Origin: Pseudomonas mandelii
GTDB taxonomy: Bacteria; Pseudomonadota; Gammaproteobacteria; Pseudomonadales; Pseudomonadaceae
Length of the DNA: 64,000 nucleotides
Direction: 5' to 3'
NCBI RefSeq assembly: GCF_900106065.1
Contig: NZ_LT629796.1
Coordinates: forward strand, 6,362,501 to 6,426,500
This document shows, one piece after another, positions 8,205 to 17,865 of the stretch; the first letter of the stretch is position 1, and every line of letters starts with the position of its first letter. A program made the position numbers and the translations under genes. The notes beneath the pieces were generated by a model that saw only the letters and a program-made list of their open reading frames with translations, had not been told where the DNA came from and made no database searches.

Positions 8205-9485
8205 TCAGGCCGTCAGCGAATAGATCAACGCCGAAATCGCCACCAGCCCCACCGCCGTCACGAAGACGTTGGACGCCTGACCTCGGAAGCGCGCCATCGC
8301 CGGCACTTTGCGGATCGCGTACATCGGCATCAGGAACAGGATCGCGGCGATGATCGGGCCACCGAGGGTTTCGATCATGCCGAGGATGCTCGGGTTCAGG
8401 GTCGCGACAATCCAGCACACCACCAGCATGAACGCGGCGGTCATGCGGTCCAGGGTCTTGGGCGCCGGGCGTTTGCCGCTTTTTACGATCAAGCCTTTGA
8501 GGCCTTCGCTGGCGCCGATGTAGTGGCCCAGGAATGACTTGGAAATGGCCACGAACGCAATCAACGGCGCCGCAAAGGCAATGGTCGGGTTGCTGAAGTG
8601 GTTGGCCAGGTACGACAGGATCGACAGGTTCTGCGCCTTGGCTTCCGCCAGTTGCCCCGGCGACAGGGTCAGCACGCAGCTGAAGACGAAGAACAGCACC
8701 ATCGCCACCATCAAGAGGTGGGCGCGGGAGAGGATCTGCGAGCTGCGCTCTTCAGCGTGTTCGCCGTAACGACGCTTCTGGTCCACCGCGAACGCCGAAA
8801 TGATCGGCGAGTGGTTGAACGAGAACACCATGACCGGAATGGCCAGCCACAGCGTGTGCAGCAGCGCCGACGGTTCAGGCAGGGTCGACGCCGTGGCCAG
8901 GATGCCACCGTTCCAGTGCGGAATCAGGAACACCGCGAGAAACAGCAGCGCCACGATGAACGGGTACACCATCAGGCTCATGGCCTTGACGATCGCCTGC
9001 TCGCCACAACGCACCACCGCCAGCAGGCCGAGGATCAGCACCAGCGACAGCACGGCGCGCGGGGGCGGCATGATGTGCAGTTGATGTTCAAGGAAACTGC
9101 CTACGGTGTTGGTCAGGGCCACGCTGTAGATCAGCAGGATCGGGAAGATCGCGAAGAAGTACAGCAAGGTGATCAACGCACCGGCCTTGATGCCGAAGTG
9201 TTCTTCCACCACTTCGGTGATGTCCGCGCCTTCGCGGCCGGACAACACGAAGCGGGTCAGGCCACGGTGCGCATAAAAGGTCATCGGGAATGCCAGCACC
9301 GCCAGGATCAGCAACGGCCAGAAACCTCCCAGGCCTGCGTTGATCGGCAAAAACAGGGTACCGGCTCCGATGGCCGTGCCAAACAGGCCGAGCATCCAGA
9401 TGGTGTCATGGCGATTCCAGCTAGTGAGAGTCGCTGGTGTCGCCGCTACATAGCGTTCGTCGACGCTATTGGCCTGATCATTCAT
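8205..9485 (-). CDS. HAAAP-family amino acid permease (SdaC/serine-type)
   Basis: A proton-coupled amino acid importer of the hydroxy/aromatic amino acid permease family, about 426 residues with 11 predicted membrane helices. The first helix reads MLGLFGTAIGAGTLFLPINA, the discontinuous GxG helix of the family, and a conserved SFNHSPIISAF segment lies mid-protein. Overall it resembles SdaC/TdcC, so serine or threonine is the likely substrate, but this is inferred. The ATG at 9485 has a GGAG nine bases upstream; the longer frame starting at 9512 lacks one. A 16-base palindrome lies 48 bases upstream of the start. Confidence 0.85.
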   Translation of the reverse strand: MNDQANSVDERYVAATPATLTSWNRHDTIWMLGLFGTAIGAGTLFLPINAGLGGFWPLLILAVLAFPMTFYAHRGLTRFVLSGREGADITEVVEEHFGIKAGALITLLYFFAIFPILLIYSVALTNTVGSFLEHQLHIMPPPRAVLSLVLILGLLAVVRCGEQAIVKAMSLMVYPFIVALLFLAVFLIPHWNGGILATASTLPEPSALLHTLWLAIPVMVFSFNHSPIISAFAVDQKRRYGEHAEERSSQILSRAHLLMVAMVLFFVFSCVLTLSPGQLAEAKAQNLSILSYLANHFSNPTIAFAAPLIAFVAISKSFLGHYIGASEGLKGLIVKSGKRPAPKTLDRMTAAFMLVVCWIVATLNPSILGMIETLGGPIIAAILFLMPMYAIRKVPAMARFRGQASNVFVTAVGLVAISALIYSLTA

Positions 9486-9532
9486 CCGGTGGGATCTCCG
9501 CATTCCGGTCATTTGCTACCCGGTCAGGACGA

Positions 9533-9548
9533 GTCGGAAAAATCCGAC
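9533..9548. promoter_or_regulatory. Perfect 16-bp palindrome upstream of the permease
   Basis: GTCGGA-AAAA-TCCGAC, in the roughly 320-base gap between the permease and the tautomerase gene. It could be an operator or a short leader hairpin. The rest of the gap (9549-9807) shows no gene; a GAGACC-type ribosome-binding site precedes the tautomerase. Confidence 0.45.
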
Positions 9549-9807
9549 GGGCAGCGCCCTGGCCGAAACAGGGGCGCGATTGTCCGGGATTAATGAACAG
9601 AAGCAAAGACTTAGCTGAGGAGTGGTTGTGCGGATCAGATCCAGACCCTGTGGGCGCGTGCCTTTGTGGCGCTCTCCTACACTTGCTCCCGTGGCGCTCT
9701 TGCATCAAATTAAATAGATGTCTTGATAAATCTATTCGGTGAAGGATTAGCGTCATGTATTTTCGAATCACCTGCTGACCGGCAGCCCTCTTTTACGGAG
9801 ACCTCCC

Positions 9808-10191
9808 ATGCCACTCGTTCGCGTCGATATCAAAAAGAACCAGGACCCGACCTTCGCCAAGCGCATCGGCAAGCTGATCTACGCTGCCATGCATGCCACC
9901 ATTGGCGTCCCCGAGAACGATAACTTCCAGATCCTCGCCGAACACGACGAGAACCACTTCATCTTTGACCCCGTTTACATGGGCATCAATCGTACGGACA
10001 ACCTGGTGATCATCCAGATCACCTTGCGGGAAGGCCGCACCCTCGAGCAGAAAAAACTGCTCTACAAGACCATCGCCGAAAGCCTCAACGCTGAACTGGG
10101 TGTTCGCCTGGAAGATGTCTTCATCAATCTGGTGGAAGGCAAACCCGAGAACTGGTCTTTCGGCAATGGCATCGCTCAATACGCCAACTGA
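9808..10191 (+). CDS. Tautomerase/MIF-superfamily protein
   Basis: A 127-residue cytoplasmic protein. After removal of Met1 the N-terminus is Pro (MPLVRVDI), the catalytic base of the 4-oxalocrotonate tautomerase / MIF superfamily. The length and the two beta-alpha-beta halves (ITLREGRTLEQKKLLYKTIA, then LEDVFINLVEGKPENWSFG) match the long-subunit Tautomerase_2 type found beside oxidoreductases in Pseudomonas. The physiological substrate is unknown. The start is preceded by ACGGAGACCT. A TetR regulator gene follows in the same direction after 168 bases. Confidence 0.85.
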   Translation: MPLVRVDIKKNQDPTFAKRIGKLIYAAMHATIGVPENDNFQILAEHDENHFIFDPVYMGINRTDNLVIIQITLREGRTLEQKKLLYKTIAESLNAELGVRLEDVFINLVEGKPENWSFGNGIAQYAN

Positions 10192-10359
10192 TTGCCGCCA
10201 CGCCTGGCGTTTTACAAGGTCTCGGAGGACATCCCGCAATCGGGAAAGAAAAACCCTTCGACCGGGCCGACTGTTGCCGCGAAAGTCATTCACTGACACG
10301 CGCTCGACAGTTCCTTATGATGCCAGTCATCTAAACACCTTCCCTACCTGTGAGCCGCC

Positions 10360-10956
10360 ATGCCTCGAGTCTCTCGCAAACAAGCCGAACTCAACCGCGA
10401 GATCATCGTCGAAGCCGCCACGCGACTGTTTCGCGAGCGCGGCCTGCACGGGATCAGCGTCGTTGATGTAATGGGCGCGGCCGGCTTGACCCATGGCGGG
10501 TTCTACGGTCATTTCGACTCTAAGGAAGCGCTGGCGAAAGAGGCCTGCACCCGGGCGTTCACCCAGTCGATGGAACGCTGGAAGCAGAAAATCGACGCCA
10601 ACGATAACCGCGTCTCGGCCCGCACGAGCATCATCGCGCCCTACCTGTCAGCGGCCAACCGCGATAACCCGGGCGAAAGCTGCCCGGTCACGGCGTTTGC
10701 CGGCGACATGTGCCATGAAACCGCCGAAAGCGGTTTGCACCAGACCTATACCCAGGGGCTGGAAGCGTTGTTGCAGATGCTCACCCCTTTGATGGGTTCG
10801 GATCAGCCCCAAGCCAATCGCCAGCAAGCCTTGGTGGATTATTCCTTGATGGTCGGCGCGCTGACCCTGGCTCGCGCCACGCGGGGGAATGAACTGTCTG
10901 ATGAGATTCTCGACGCCGCCCGCCATTTTCTGACCTCCCAAGGTGAATCAGTCTGA
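10360..10956 (+). CDS. TetR-family transcriptional regulator
   Basis: A 198-residue DNA-binding repressor. The N-terminal helix-turn-helix is clear: RLFRERGLHGISVVDVMGAA followed by GLTHGGFYGHFDSKEAL (residues about 20-55). The remainder is the helical ligand-binding and dimerisation domain, with a Cys-containing PGESCPVTAFAGDM stretch seen in regulators of electrophile-responsive reductases. The likely targets are its neighbours (tautomerase upstream, 2-hydroxyacid dehydrogenase downstream), but no operator was identified. Confidence 0.88.
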   Translation: MPRVSRKQAELNREIIVEAATRLFRERGLHGISVVDVMGAAGLTHGGFYGHFDSKEALAKEACTRAFTQSMERWKQKIDANDNRVSARTSIIAPYLSAANRDNPGESCPVTAFAGDMCHETAESGLHQTYTQGLEALLQMLTPLMGSDQPQANRQQALVDYSLMVGALTLARATRGNELSDEILDAARHFLTSQGESV

Positions 10957-11057
10957 TCAACGGCGTGTGCAATCCCCGGTCGTTGCTAAACTCCTCTGGA
11001 ATCAGCAATCTGAAGCAACATTCGAGATCCGACATTCAATCCCCACAGGAGCTCAGC

Positions 11058-12023
11058 ATGCCTGCAACCGTTCTGGTACTGGTTGAAACCATCAACGATT
11101 ACTTGCCGATTCTCGAACATCAGGGCTTTCACCTGATTCTGGCCCCGACGCCGGCCGAGCGCGCCGCCGCCATCTCACGGCATGGCCCGCAGATTGATGC
11201 GGTACTGACTCGCGGTCCATTGGGCTTGTACGCCGATGAAATTGCCGCCCTGCCCAACCTCAAAATCATCTGCGTGATCGGTGCCGGTTACGAGCACGTC
11301 GACCTGCAAGCCGCCGCCAACCGGGACATCACCGTCACCAATGGCGCCGGCGTCAACGCCTCTTCAGTGGCCGACCATGCCATGGCGATGTTGCTGGCGC
11401 TGGTTCGCGACATTCCCCGTTGCGACGCAGCGGTACGCCGCGGCGAGTGGCCGAAAATCATGCGCCCCTCCCTGGCCGGCAAGCGCCTGGGGATCCTCGG
11501 CCTCGGCGCGGTCGGCATGGCCATCGCCAAACGCGCCGCCGCCGGCTTCGACATGACCGTGAGTTACCACAACCGCCAGCATCGCAGCGACGTCCCCTAT
11601 ACTTTCTGCTCGACACCGACCGAACTGGCTCGTGCCTCGGACTTTTTGATCGTTGCCACCCCTGGCGGCCTGGGCACCAAACACCTGATCAATAAACACG
11701 TCCTTGATGCCTTGGGCCCCAAAGGGTTCGTCGTGAACATCGCCCGAGCCTCGGTGATCGCCACGGCAGACCTGGTCACTGCGCTTGAGCAACGACGCAT
11801 TGCCGGTGCCGCCCTGGATGTGTTCGATGCCGAGCCTCACGTGCCGGAGGCACTCAAGGCGCTGACCAACGTGATCCTGACGCCGCATGTCGCTGGGTTG
11901 TCTCCGGAGGCAACGCAAGGCACCGTGGAGTTGGTGGGTCGTAACCTGGTGGCATTCTTCTCCGGCAGTCCCGTGTTGACGCCCATTGCCCTGCCGGCCT
12001 CACTGAGCAAGGTTGCGCCTTGA
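11058..12023 (+). CDS. D-2-hydroxyacid dehydrogenase (NAD(P)-dependent)
   Basis: Reduces 2-keto acids such as glyoxylate or hydroxypyruvate, or oxidises the D-hydroxy acids; GhrB/hydroxypyruvate-reductase type. It has 321 residues. The Rossmann motif GLGAVGMAIAKR lies near residue 155. Catalytic Arg is in VNIARAS, Glu in DVFDAEPHVP and His in TPHVAG. The ATG at 11058 is preceded by CAGGAGCTCAGC; the open frame extends upstream without a site. It begins 101 bases after the TetR gene, in the same direction, and may be under its control. The exact substrate cannot be read from the sequence. Confidence 0.9.
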   Translation: MPATVLVLVETINDYLPILEHQGFHLILAPTPAERAAAISRHGPQIDAVLTRGPLGLYADEIAALPNLKIICVIGAGYEHVDLQAAANRDITVTNGAGVNASSVADHAMAMLLALVRDIPRCDAAVRRGEWPKIMRPSLAGKRLGILGLGAVGMAIAKRAAAGFDMTVSYHNRQHRSDVPYTFCSTPTELARASDFLIVATPGGLGTKHLINKHVLDALGPKGFVVNIARASVIATADLVTALEQRRIAGAALDVFDAEPHVPEALKALTNVILTPHVAGLSPEATQGTVELVGRNLVAFFSGSPVLTPIALPASLSKVAP

Positions 12024-12167
12024 GGGTCATTCAAACAGGTGTATCAAAAGCAATGATTGCCCGGCAACACGCTCACCTATAAGGGCCGTTCGTGGTTGTG
12101 GGTGCCGGGTGCGCGCATTAGATTAGCCAATAATCGCAGGCCTCCAGAATAAGCAGAAGGGATAAGC

Positions 12168-13235
12168 ATGGCGCTTACTGACCAGTCCACCCGTATCCGC
12201 ACCGGCGAAGAACTCGATGCCAGCCTGATCGATCCGTACCTCAAGGCCCACATTCCGGGCTTGAGTGGCTTGCCTCAGATCAGCCAGTTTCCAGGCGGTG
12301 CGTCGAACCTGACCTACCTGCTGGAATACCCGGAGCAGGAGTTCGTCCTGCGTCGGCCGCCGTTTGGCCACAAAGCCAAGTCCGCACACGACATGGGCCG
12401 CGAATTTCGCATTCTCAATCAACTGCGCGACGGTTTTCCGTATTGCCCCAAGGCCTATGTGCACTGCACCGACGAATCGGTGATCGGCGCCGAGTTCTAC
12501 GTGATGGAACGGGTCAACGGGATCATCCTGCGCTCGGAACTGCCACCGGAACTGGGCCTGGATTCGGCGAAAACCGAAGCCTTGTGCAAAAGCTTCATCG
12601 ACAAGTTCGTTGAACTGCATCGTGTCGACTACAAGGCCTTTGGCCTGGGCGACCTGGGCAAGCCCGAAGGTTATGTGGCACGGCAGATCAAGGGCTGGAG
12701 CGATCGCTACGAAAAAGCCCTGACGCCGGACGCGCCAAAGTGGGAGGCGGTCAAGGCCTGGCTCAACGACAAGATGCCGGCCGACCACCCGACCTCCAGC
12801 ATCGTCCACAACGACTACCGCTTCGACAACGTGATCCTCGACCCGAACAACCCGATGCAAATCATCGGCGTGCTCGACTGGGAACTCACCACCCTCGGCG
12901 ACCCGCTGATGGACCTCGGCAACACCCTCGCCTACTGGATCGAAGCCACAGACCCGGCGCCGGTGCAACTGATGCGTCGCCAGCCGAGCCACGCCCCGGG
13001 CATGCTGACCCGTCGCGAATTCGTCGATTACTACGCCCAGCGCTCTGGCATCCAGATCGACAATTTCGACTTCTATTACACCTACGGCCTGTTCCGCCTG
13101 GCCGGCATCGTGCAGCAGATCTACTACCGCTTCTTCCACGGTCAGACCCAGGACAAACGCTTCGCGCAGTTCATTCACATGAACAAACTGCTGGAGCAGA
13201 TGAGCCTGCAAGTCATCCAGAAATCTACGCTCTGA
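12168..13235 (+). CDS. Phosphotransferase family protein (APH/ACAD10-like)
   Basis: A 355-residue protein kinase-fold enzyme of the aminoglycoside-phosphotransferase superfamily. The catalytic loop reads IVHNDYRFDNVILDP (near residue 210) and the metal-binding loop is VLDWELTTLGDPLMDL. Bacterial members next to short-chain dehydrogenases and acyl-CoA enzymes are related to the kinase domain of ACAD10/11, which phosphorylates 4-hydroxyacyl-CoAs. A role in hydroxy-acid degradation is therefore inferred. The AGAAGGGATAAGC site precedes the ATG. The SDR gene follows 45 bases later, so the two form an operon. Confidence 0.85.
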   Translation: MALTDQSTRIRTGEELDASLIDPYLKAHIPGLSGLPQISQFPGGASNLTYLLEYPEQEFVLRRPPFGHKAKSAHDMGREFRILNQLRDGFPYCPKAYVHCTDESVIGAEFYVMERVNGIILRSELPPELGLDSAKTEALCKSFIDKFVELHRVDYKAFGLGDLGKPEGYVARQIKGWSDRYEKALTPDAPKWEAVKAWLNDKMPADHPTSSIVHNDYRFDNVILDPNNPMQIIGVLDWELTTLGDPLMDLGNTLAYWIEATDPAPVQLMRRQPSHAPGMLTRREFVDYYAQRSGIQIDNFDFYYTYGLFRLAGIVQQIYYRFFHGQTQDKRFAQFIHMNKLLEQMSLQVIQKSTL

Positions 13236-13280
13236 TCGCGGCTTTAACTACATTCCGGGCCCTAATAACAAGGAAACCTC

Positions 13281-14048
13281 ATGTCCAAGACTCACTTGTT
13301 CGACCTCGACGGCAAAATCGCCTTCGTCTCCGGCGCCAGCCGCGGTATCGGTGAGGCCATCGCCAAACTGTTGGCCCAGCAAGGCGCCCACGTCATCGTC
13401 TCGAGCCGCAAGCTCGACGGCTGCCAGCATGTGGCCGACGCCATCATCGCCGCCGGCGGCAAAGCCACCGCCGTCGCGTGCCACATTGGTGAAATGGAAC
13501 AGATCAGCCAGGTCTTCGCCGGCATCAAGGAACAGTTCGGGCGCCTGGACATCCTGGTCAACAACGCCGCGACCAACCCACAGTTCTGCAACGTACTGGA
13601 CACCGACCTAGGCGCTTTCCAGAAGACCGTCGACGTCAACATCCGTGGCTACTTCTTCATGTCGGTCGAAGCCGGCAAACTGATGCGCGAAAACGGCGGC
13701 GGCAGCATCATCAACGTCGCGTCGATCAATGGCATCTCTCCGGGCATCTTCCAGGGCATCTACTCGGTGACCAAGGCCGCCGTGATCAACATGACCAAGG
13801 TGTTCGCCAAGGAATGCGCGCAGTTCGGCATCCGCTGCAACGCCCTGCTGCCGGGCCTGACCGACACCAAGTTTGCGTCGGCATTGGTGAAGAACGACGC
13901 GATCCTGAAGACCGCGTTGCAGCAGATCCCGCTCAAGCGCGTAGCGGATCCGAGCGAGATGGCCGGCGCGGTTCTGTACCTCGCCAGCGATGCGTCGAGC
14001 TACACGACCGGGGTTTCGTTGAATGTGGATGGCGGATTCTTGTCCTGA
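13281..14048 (+). CDS. SDR-family oxidoreductase
   Basis: A classical short-chain dehydrogenase of 255 residues. The cofactor motif is SGASRGIGEAIA (about residues 16-27), the structural motif NNAATNPQF, and the active site Ser in INVASINGISP with YSVTK. It ends SYTTGVSLNVDGGFLS, typical of FabG-like enzymes. The start follows an AAGGAAACCTC site. It is second in the operon with the phosphotransferase gene, consistent with oxidising or reducing an acyl or hydroxyacyl intermediate. Substrate is unknown. Confidence 0.9.
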   Translation: MSKTHLFDLDGKIAFVSGASRGIGEAIAKLLAQQGAHVIVSSRKLDGCQHVADAIIAAGGKATAVACHIGEMEQISQVFAGIKEQFGRLDILVNNAATNPQFCNVLDTDLGAFQKTVDVNIRGYFFMSVEAGKLMRENGGGSIINVASINGISPGIFQGIYSVTKAAVINMTKVFAKECAQFGIRCNALLPGLTDTKFASALVKNDAILKTALQQIPLKRVADPSEMAGAVLYLASDASSYTTGVSLNVDGGFLS

Positions 14049-14067
14049 TTCACTGCCCAGGATGAAC

Positions 14068-14093
14068 AAAAGGCAGCCTCAGGGCTGCCTTTT
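14068..14093. terminator. Terminator between SDR and TerC genes
   Basis: The AAAAGGCAGCC and GGCTGCCTTTT arms pair around a short loop between two convergent genes. It can terminate both. Confidence 0.9.
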
Positions 14094-14110
14094 GCCGAGC
14101 GGACTCCGGC

Positions 14111-15658
14111 TTACTTTTTACGCAATCGCACCCTCGTCACTCGTCGTTCTTCGACCTCCACAACGGTCATGCTCCACTCCTGCCAATCGAGCTTGTCGCC
14201 AATGACCGGCAGACGATCCAGCAAGCTCATGACCAACCCTGCGAGCGTCTGATAGTCATCAGTCGCTTTAGCCTGGAAGCCAATGTGCTCGCGAATCTGG
14301 CTGAGATTCAGCGCACCACTGACGAGGAAGCCTCCCTCCTCGACAACGATGTTCGGGCCTTCAATTTCACTGGCATCCGGCAACTCACCCGCGATGGATT
14401 CGAGAATGTCGGTCATGGTCAAAATACCCATGAAGTCACCGAATTCGTTCACCACGAACGCGATGTGAGTCGACTCTTTGCGCATCTGTTCCAGTGCGTT
14501 GAGAATCGAGAAGTTGTCCAGCAAGTTGATGGCCTGGCGGGCAATGGTTTCCAGGTTGGGCTGGTGCCCGGCCAACAGCTCTTTGAGCAGCTCCTTCTTG
14601 TGGACGAACCCCAAAGGCTCATCAACGCGCCCACTGCGGATCAACGGCAATCGGGAGTACGGCGAGTGCATCAGCTGGGTGCGGATTTTTTCTGCAGAAT
14701 CGGCCAGGTCAATGTGGTCGATTTCCGCACGCGGAGTCATGACGCCGCGTATCGGGCGTTCCGCCAACTGCAGCACGCCACTGATCATGACGCGCTCCCG
14801 TCGATGGAAAACCTGCTCGGCCTCTGCACCTGACAGCATGTCAGCGATTTCCTCGCCGACTTCATCGGCCCCCAGCTTGTGGCCACCCAGCAAACGCAAA
14901 ACGGCATGCGCAGTACGCTCACGCATAGGGCGATGACCTTGCACACTCTTCTTGCGGCGTGAGCGAGCCACCTGATTGAACAACTCGATCAGGATCGAGA
15001 AGCCGATCGCTGCGTAGAGATAGCCTTTCGGAATGTGGAAGCCAAGGCCCTCAGCGGTGAGGCTGAAGCCGATCATCATCAAGAAACCCAGGCAGAGCAT
15101 GATGACGGTGGGGTGCCCGTTGACGAAATTGGTCAATGGCTTGCTTGCGATGATCATCAAGCCAATGGAGAAAATCACAGCGATCATCATGACCGACAAG
15201 TGCTCCACCATGCCCACGGCAGTGATCACAGCGTCCAGCGAGAAGACGGCATCCAGCACCACAATTTGCGCAACGATAGGCCAGAACATCGCATAGGCCG
15301 CATTGCCTGTGCGTTGTGTCACATGCCCTTCAAGTCGCTCATGTAATTCCATGGTTGCCTTGAACAACAAGAACACACCACCGAACAGCATGATCAAATC
15401 CCGGCCCGAGAACGTCTTGTCGAAGACCTCGAACAAAGGTTCGGTCAGGGTGACCATCCAGGAGATGCTCGCGAGCAAGCCAAGACGCATCAGCAATGCA
15501 AGGGACAGCCCGATGACACGCGCGCGATCTCGCTGCTCTGGCGGTAGCTTGTCAGCCAGGATGGCAATGAACACAAGGTTGTCGATGCCGAGCACCAGCT
15601 CCAGCACGATCAGGGTCAGCAGGCCAAGCCAGGCCGTGGGATCAGCAATCCATTCCAT
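14111..15658 (-). CDS. TerC-family membrane protein with CBS pair and CorC/HlyC domain
   Basis: A 515-residue inner-membrane protein of the YoaE/YegH type. Residues 1-240 are a TerC domain: about seven helices with acidic residues inside the membrane ([28 protein letters not shown]) thought to bind metal. Residues about 300-425 are a pair of CBS domains ([19 protein letters not shown]-like [12 protein letters not shown]). The last 80 residues are the CorC_HlyC domain. Homologues are linked to metal-ion efflux, often manganese, or envelope stress; the ion here is unproven. The adjacent 600 bases upstream contain no convincing gene. Confidence 0.9.
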   Translation of the reverse strand: MEWIADPTAWLGLLTLIVLELVLGIDNLVFIAILADKLPPEQRDRARVIGLSLALLMRLGLLASISWMVTLTEPLFEVFDKTFSGRDLIMLFGGVFLLFKATMELHERLEGHVTQRTGNAAYAMFWPIVAQIVVLDAVFSLDAVITAVGMVEHLSVMMIAVIFSIGLMIIASKPLTNFVNGHPTVIMLCLGFLMMIGFSLTAEGLGFHIPKGYLYAAIGFSILIELFNQVARSRRKKSVQGHRPMRERTAHAVLRLLGGHKLGADEVGEEIADMLSGAEAEQVFHRRERVMISGVLQLAERPIRGVMTPRAEIDHIDLADSAEKIRTQLMHSPYSRLPLIRSGRVDEPLGFVHKKELLKELLAGHQPNLETIARQAINLLDNFSILNALEQMRKESTHIAFVVNEFGDFMGILTMTDILESIAGELPDASEIEGPNIVVEEGGFLVSGALNLSQIREHIGFQAKATDDYQTLAGLVMSLLDRLPVIGDKLDWQEWSMTVVEVEERRVTRVRLRKK

Positions 15659-16183
15659 AGGAATTATTCAGTCTCTCGTAGAGTGGGGGCGAATGAGTGA
15701 ATGGCAGAAACACACGAACGCCTGCTCGACGGAGCGGATGCGATGTTCAGGGCACAAGGCGCAAGAAAGAAAGGTTTCACCGAGCGCAGGCAAGGAAGTG
15801 AACCCTTCGAGATGGCACGGTCAGTCCTGGAGAAGGACATCACTGAGCAACCTGCCGCCGGGATTTCGAGGTTAAGCGATATTAGAAAGCGAGACCTGCG
15901 CCGAATAGCGGAGGCCAAATGGATACAGGGTGTGGATTGAAAAAAGCGACTGGGAGGCTCCAGGAGGGTGTTCATATAGACCTGAAAGAAATGAGGGATG
16001 AAATCCTACAATGTTTCGGAGCACCTCATACGAGACGAGTTATTTCAGAATCTGACAGAGCGGTAAAAGAGACCAGCAAGAGCGGTCCACCGAATACTCC
16101 ACCAATGACTCGCCCCCTCACCTTCCAGCACCGCTTACTGAGCGCATAGCGTTGTTGTCATTTCGCTGACCCCACACACATAA
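15659..16183. other. Long intergenic stretch without a supported gene
   Basis: About 520 bases between the TerC gene and the operators of the Gfo/Idh gene. Small open frames exist on both strands (79 and 103 codons), but they overlap in opposite senses, lack good ribosome-binding sites and have no recognisable content. It presumably holds the TerC promoter. The stretch is more purine-rich than its neighbours and could be decayed foreign DNA. Confidence 0.4.
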
Positions 16184-16226
16184 CGAATTATTATTCCATC
16201 AATTGCATTTTAGGAATTTATATTCC
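16184..16226. promoter_or_regulatory. Tandem putative IolR operators before the lone Gfo/Idh gene
   Basis: A perfect GGAA-TTTATA-TTCC at 16213-16226 and a one-mismatch CGAA-TTATTA-TTCC at 16184-16197. The two start 29 bases apart. The same motif and the same 29-base offset occur before the inositol operon at 53464-53506. GGAA-N6-TTCC is, from memory, the motif described for RpiR-type IolR of Sinorhizobium meliloti. Confidence 0.65.
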
Positions 16227-16270
16227 ATAAATAGCGTCCCAACAACAAAAATCCCAAAAGGCCCCCAGCT

Positions 16271-17386
16271 ATGCGCGAACTCGGTATCGGACTCATCGGC
16301 ACAGGTTTCATGGGTCGCGCCCACGCCCTGGCCTTTCGCAATGTCAGCGCGGTGTTCGAACTCCCGCTGAAGCTCAGGCTGGCGGCCCTCGCCGACGTCG
16401 ATCCACATCGTGCACGGCACTGTGCCGACGCCTGGAGTTTCGAAACCGCTCACACCGACTGGCAACAGCTGATCGATGATCCCAAGGTCAATCTGGTCGC
16501 CATCACTACGCCCAATCACCTCCACTACCCCATGGCCATGGCCGCCCTCGCGGCGGGTAAAGCGGTGTATTGCGAGAAGCCTCTGGCGGTGAATCTGCAG
16601 CAAGCCAACGCGATGCGTCAGGCCGCCAACGCAGCGGGCATCGTGACGCGGGTGGGTTACAACTATCAGCACAATCCGATGATCGGGCTGGCCAGGGAAC
16701 TGATCGACAGCGGCAAACTGGGGCAGCTCATCAGTTTTCAGGGCGAATTCAGCGAAGACTTCATGGCCGATCCAGCTTCGCCGTGGTCGTGGCGCTGCGA
16801 TGCCGATCACGCGGGCGGCGCGCTGGCGGATCTGGGCAGTCATTTACTGGCGATGGCGCGCTATCTGATGGGCGATATCGAATCGGTGTGCGCCGACGCT
16901 CAAACCGTGCACCGGCAGCGTCCTGCGACGTCAGGCAGCCAGGAGCAACGGCCCATTGCAGTCGACGATCAGGTCCACGCGCTGCTGCGGTTTGCCAACG
17001 GCGCACGCGGTACGTTCAGCAGCAGTTGGCTCAAGCATGGCTACAAGAACCACCTGAGCTTCGAGATCAGCGGCACTGAAGGCACGCTGGCGTTCGACCA
17101 GGAGCGCTTGAACGAGCTGCGGCTGTATCGCGCCGGCCAGGACGGTTTCCAGCGCTTGCTCGCCGGACCGAACCTGCCGGGTTACGCGGCGTTCAGCCCG
17201 GCGGCGGGTCATCAGCTGGGATACAACGAACTCAAGACGCTAGAGGTACATGACCTGGTGATGGCCCTGGCTGGCCTTTCCCAGGGCGGGACTGACTTTG
17301 AGCAAGCATGGGAAGTTGAACGTCTGGCGACGGCGATCCGGTTGGCGGCAAGCGAGTCACGCTGGGTCAGGATCGAGGATGTCTGA
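16271..17386 (+). CDS. Gfo/Idh/MocA-family oxidoreductase, probable distant inositol-regulon member
   Basis: An NAD(P)-dependent sugar or cyclitol dehydrogenase of 371 residues. The N-terminal Rossmann motif is GTGFMGRAHA; the family EKP motif is in VYCEKPLAVN (near residue 100). The second domain carries GGALADLGSHLL, the usual substrate-site Asp/His segment. No partner gene is adjacent. Its promoter holds two sites matching those of the inositol operon 37 kb away. I therefore infer that it is induced by inositol or a related cyclitol and oxidises such a compound (for example scyllo-inositol). That is inference, since the family spans many substrates. Confidence 0.85.
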   Translation: MRELGIGLIGTGFMGRAHALAFRNVSAVFELPLKLRLAALADVDPHRARHCADAWSFETAHTDWQQLIDDPKVNLVAITTPNHLHYPMAMAALAAGKAVYCEKPLAVNLQQANAMRQAANAAGIVTRVGYNYQHNPMIGLARELIDSGKLGQLISFQGEFSEDFMADPASPWSWRCDADHAGGALADLGSHLLAMARYLMGDIESVCADAQTVHRQRPATSGSQEQRPIAVDDQVHALLRFANGARGTFSSSWLKHGYKNHLSFEISGTEGTLAFDQERLNELRLYRAGQDGFQRLLAGPNLPGYAAFSPAAGHQLGYNELKTLEVHDLVMALAGLSQGGTDFEQAWEVERLATAIRLAASESRWVRIEDV

Positions 17387-17476
17387 GGTTCAGGCCCCCA
17401 GGTGTCGGCACCCGTGAGGGTGCCGGATCATTGCGCATTCAACACATGAAGAAAGCAACGAAGCAGTCACTCAGAC

Positions 17477-17698
17477 CTACTGAGTGACACAACGGGTCAC
17501 TTTCGTTTGTCGGGTCACTTCCTCGGTCACTCTTGCATCGCCCATCACATCCGTTTGTTCAGTGGTTTCGCAGGTGCGCTGCGGAACAGGCGGTGGTGCG
17601 GCGGGCGGTGGAGGTGGCGGACTGGCGCAACCGCTGAGCATCGCTACGCAAAAGGCGAGCGACAGGGGCGAAAAAGCACGTTTCCCAAGACTGTTCAT
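17477..17698 (-). CDS. Small proline-rich lipoprotein
   Basis: A 73-residue hypothetical envelope protein. A signal peptide of about 24 residues ends in the lipobox LSGC, so Cys24 would be lipidated. It is followed by a poly-proline stretch (PPPPPPAAPPPVP) and a Thr/Arg-rich tail with two further cysteines. Such short lipoproteins are common in Pseudomonas. No function is known. A GGGA-containing site precedes the ATG. Confidence 0.7.
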   Translation of the reverse strand: MNSLGKRAFSPLSLAFCVAMLSGCASPPPPPPAAPPPVPQRTCETTEQTDVMGDARVTEEVTRQTKVTRCVTQ

Positions 17699-17865
17699 AG
17701 GCTGTCCCGCGATAAGTCATCGACACTTTCCGCGACCCGACACCCCTACCGCGTAGCCGCGGATTGGTCACAGAAAATAATACCCTCGCATTTCTTATAG
17801 CCTAGCCCGCCGCCAATGCCAGTCAATAAGGCACTTAACTCGTTTTCAACACTGAAAAACGACAG

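Noticed and set aside
15664..15975. Overlapping opposite open frames of 103 and 79 codons upstream of the TerC gene
   Set aside because: Neither has a ribosome-binding site or recognisable content, and they overlap antisense to each other.
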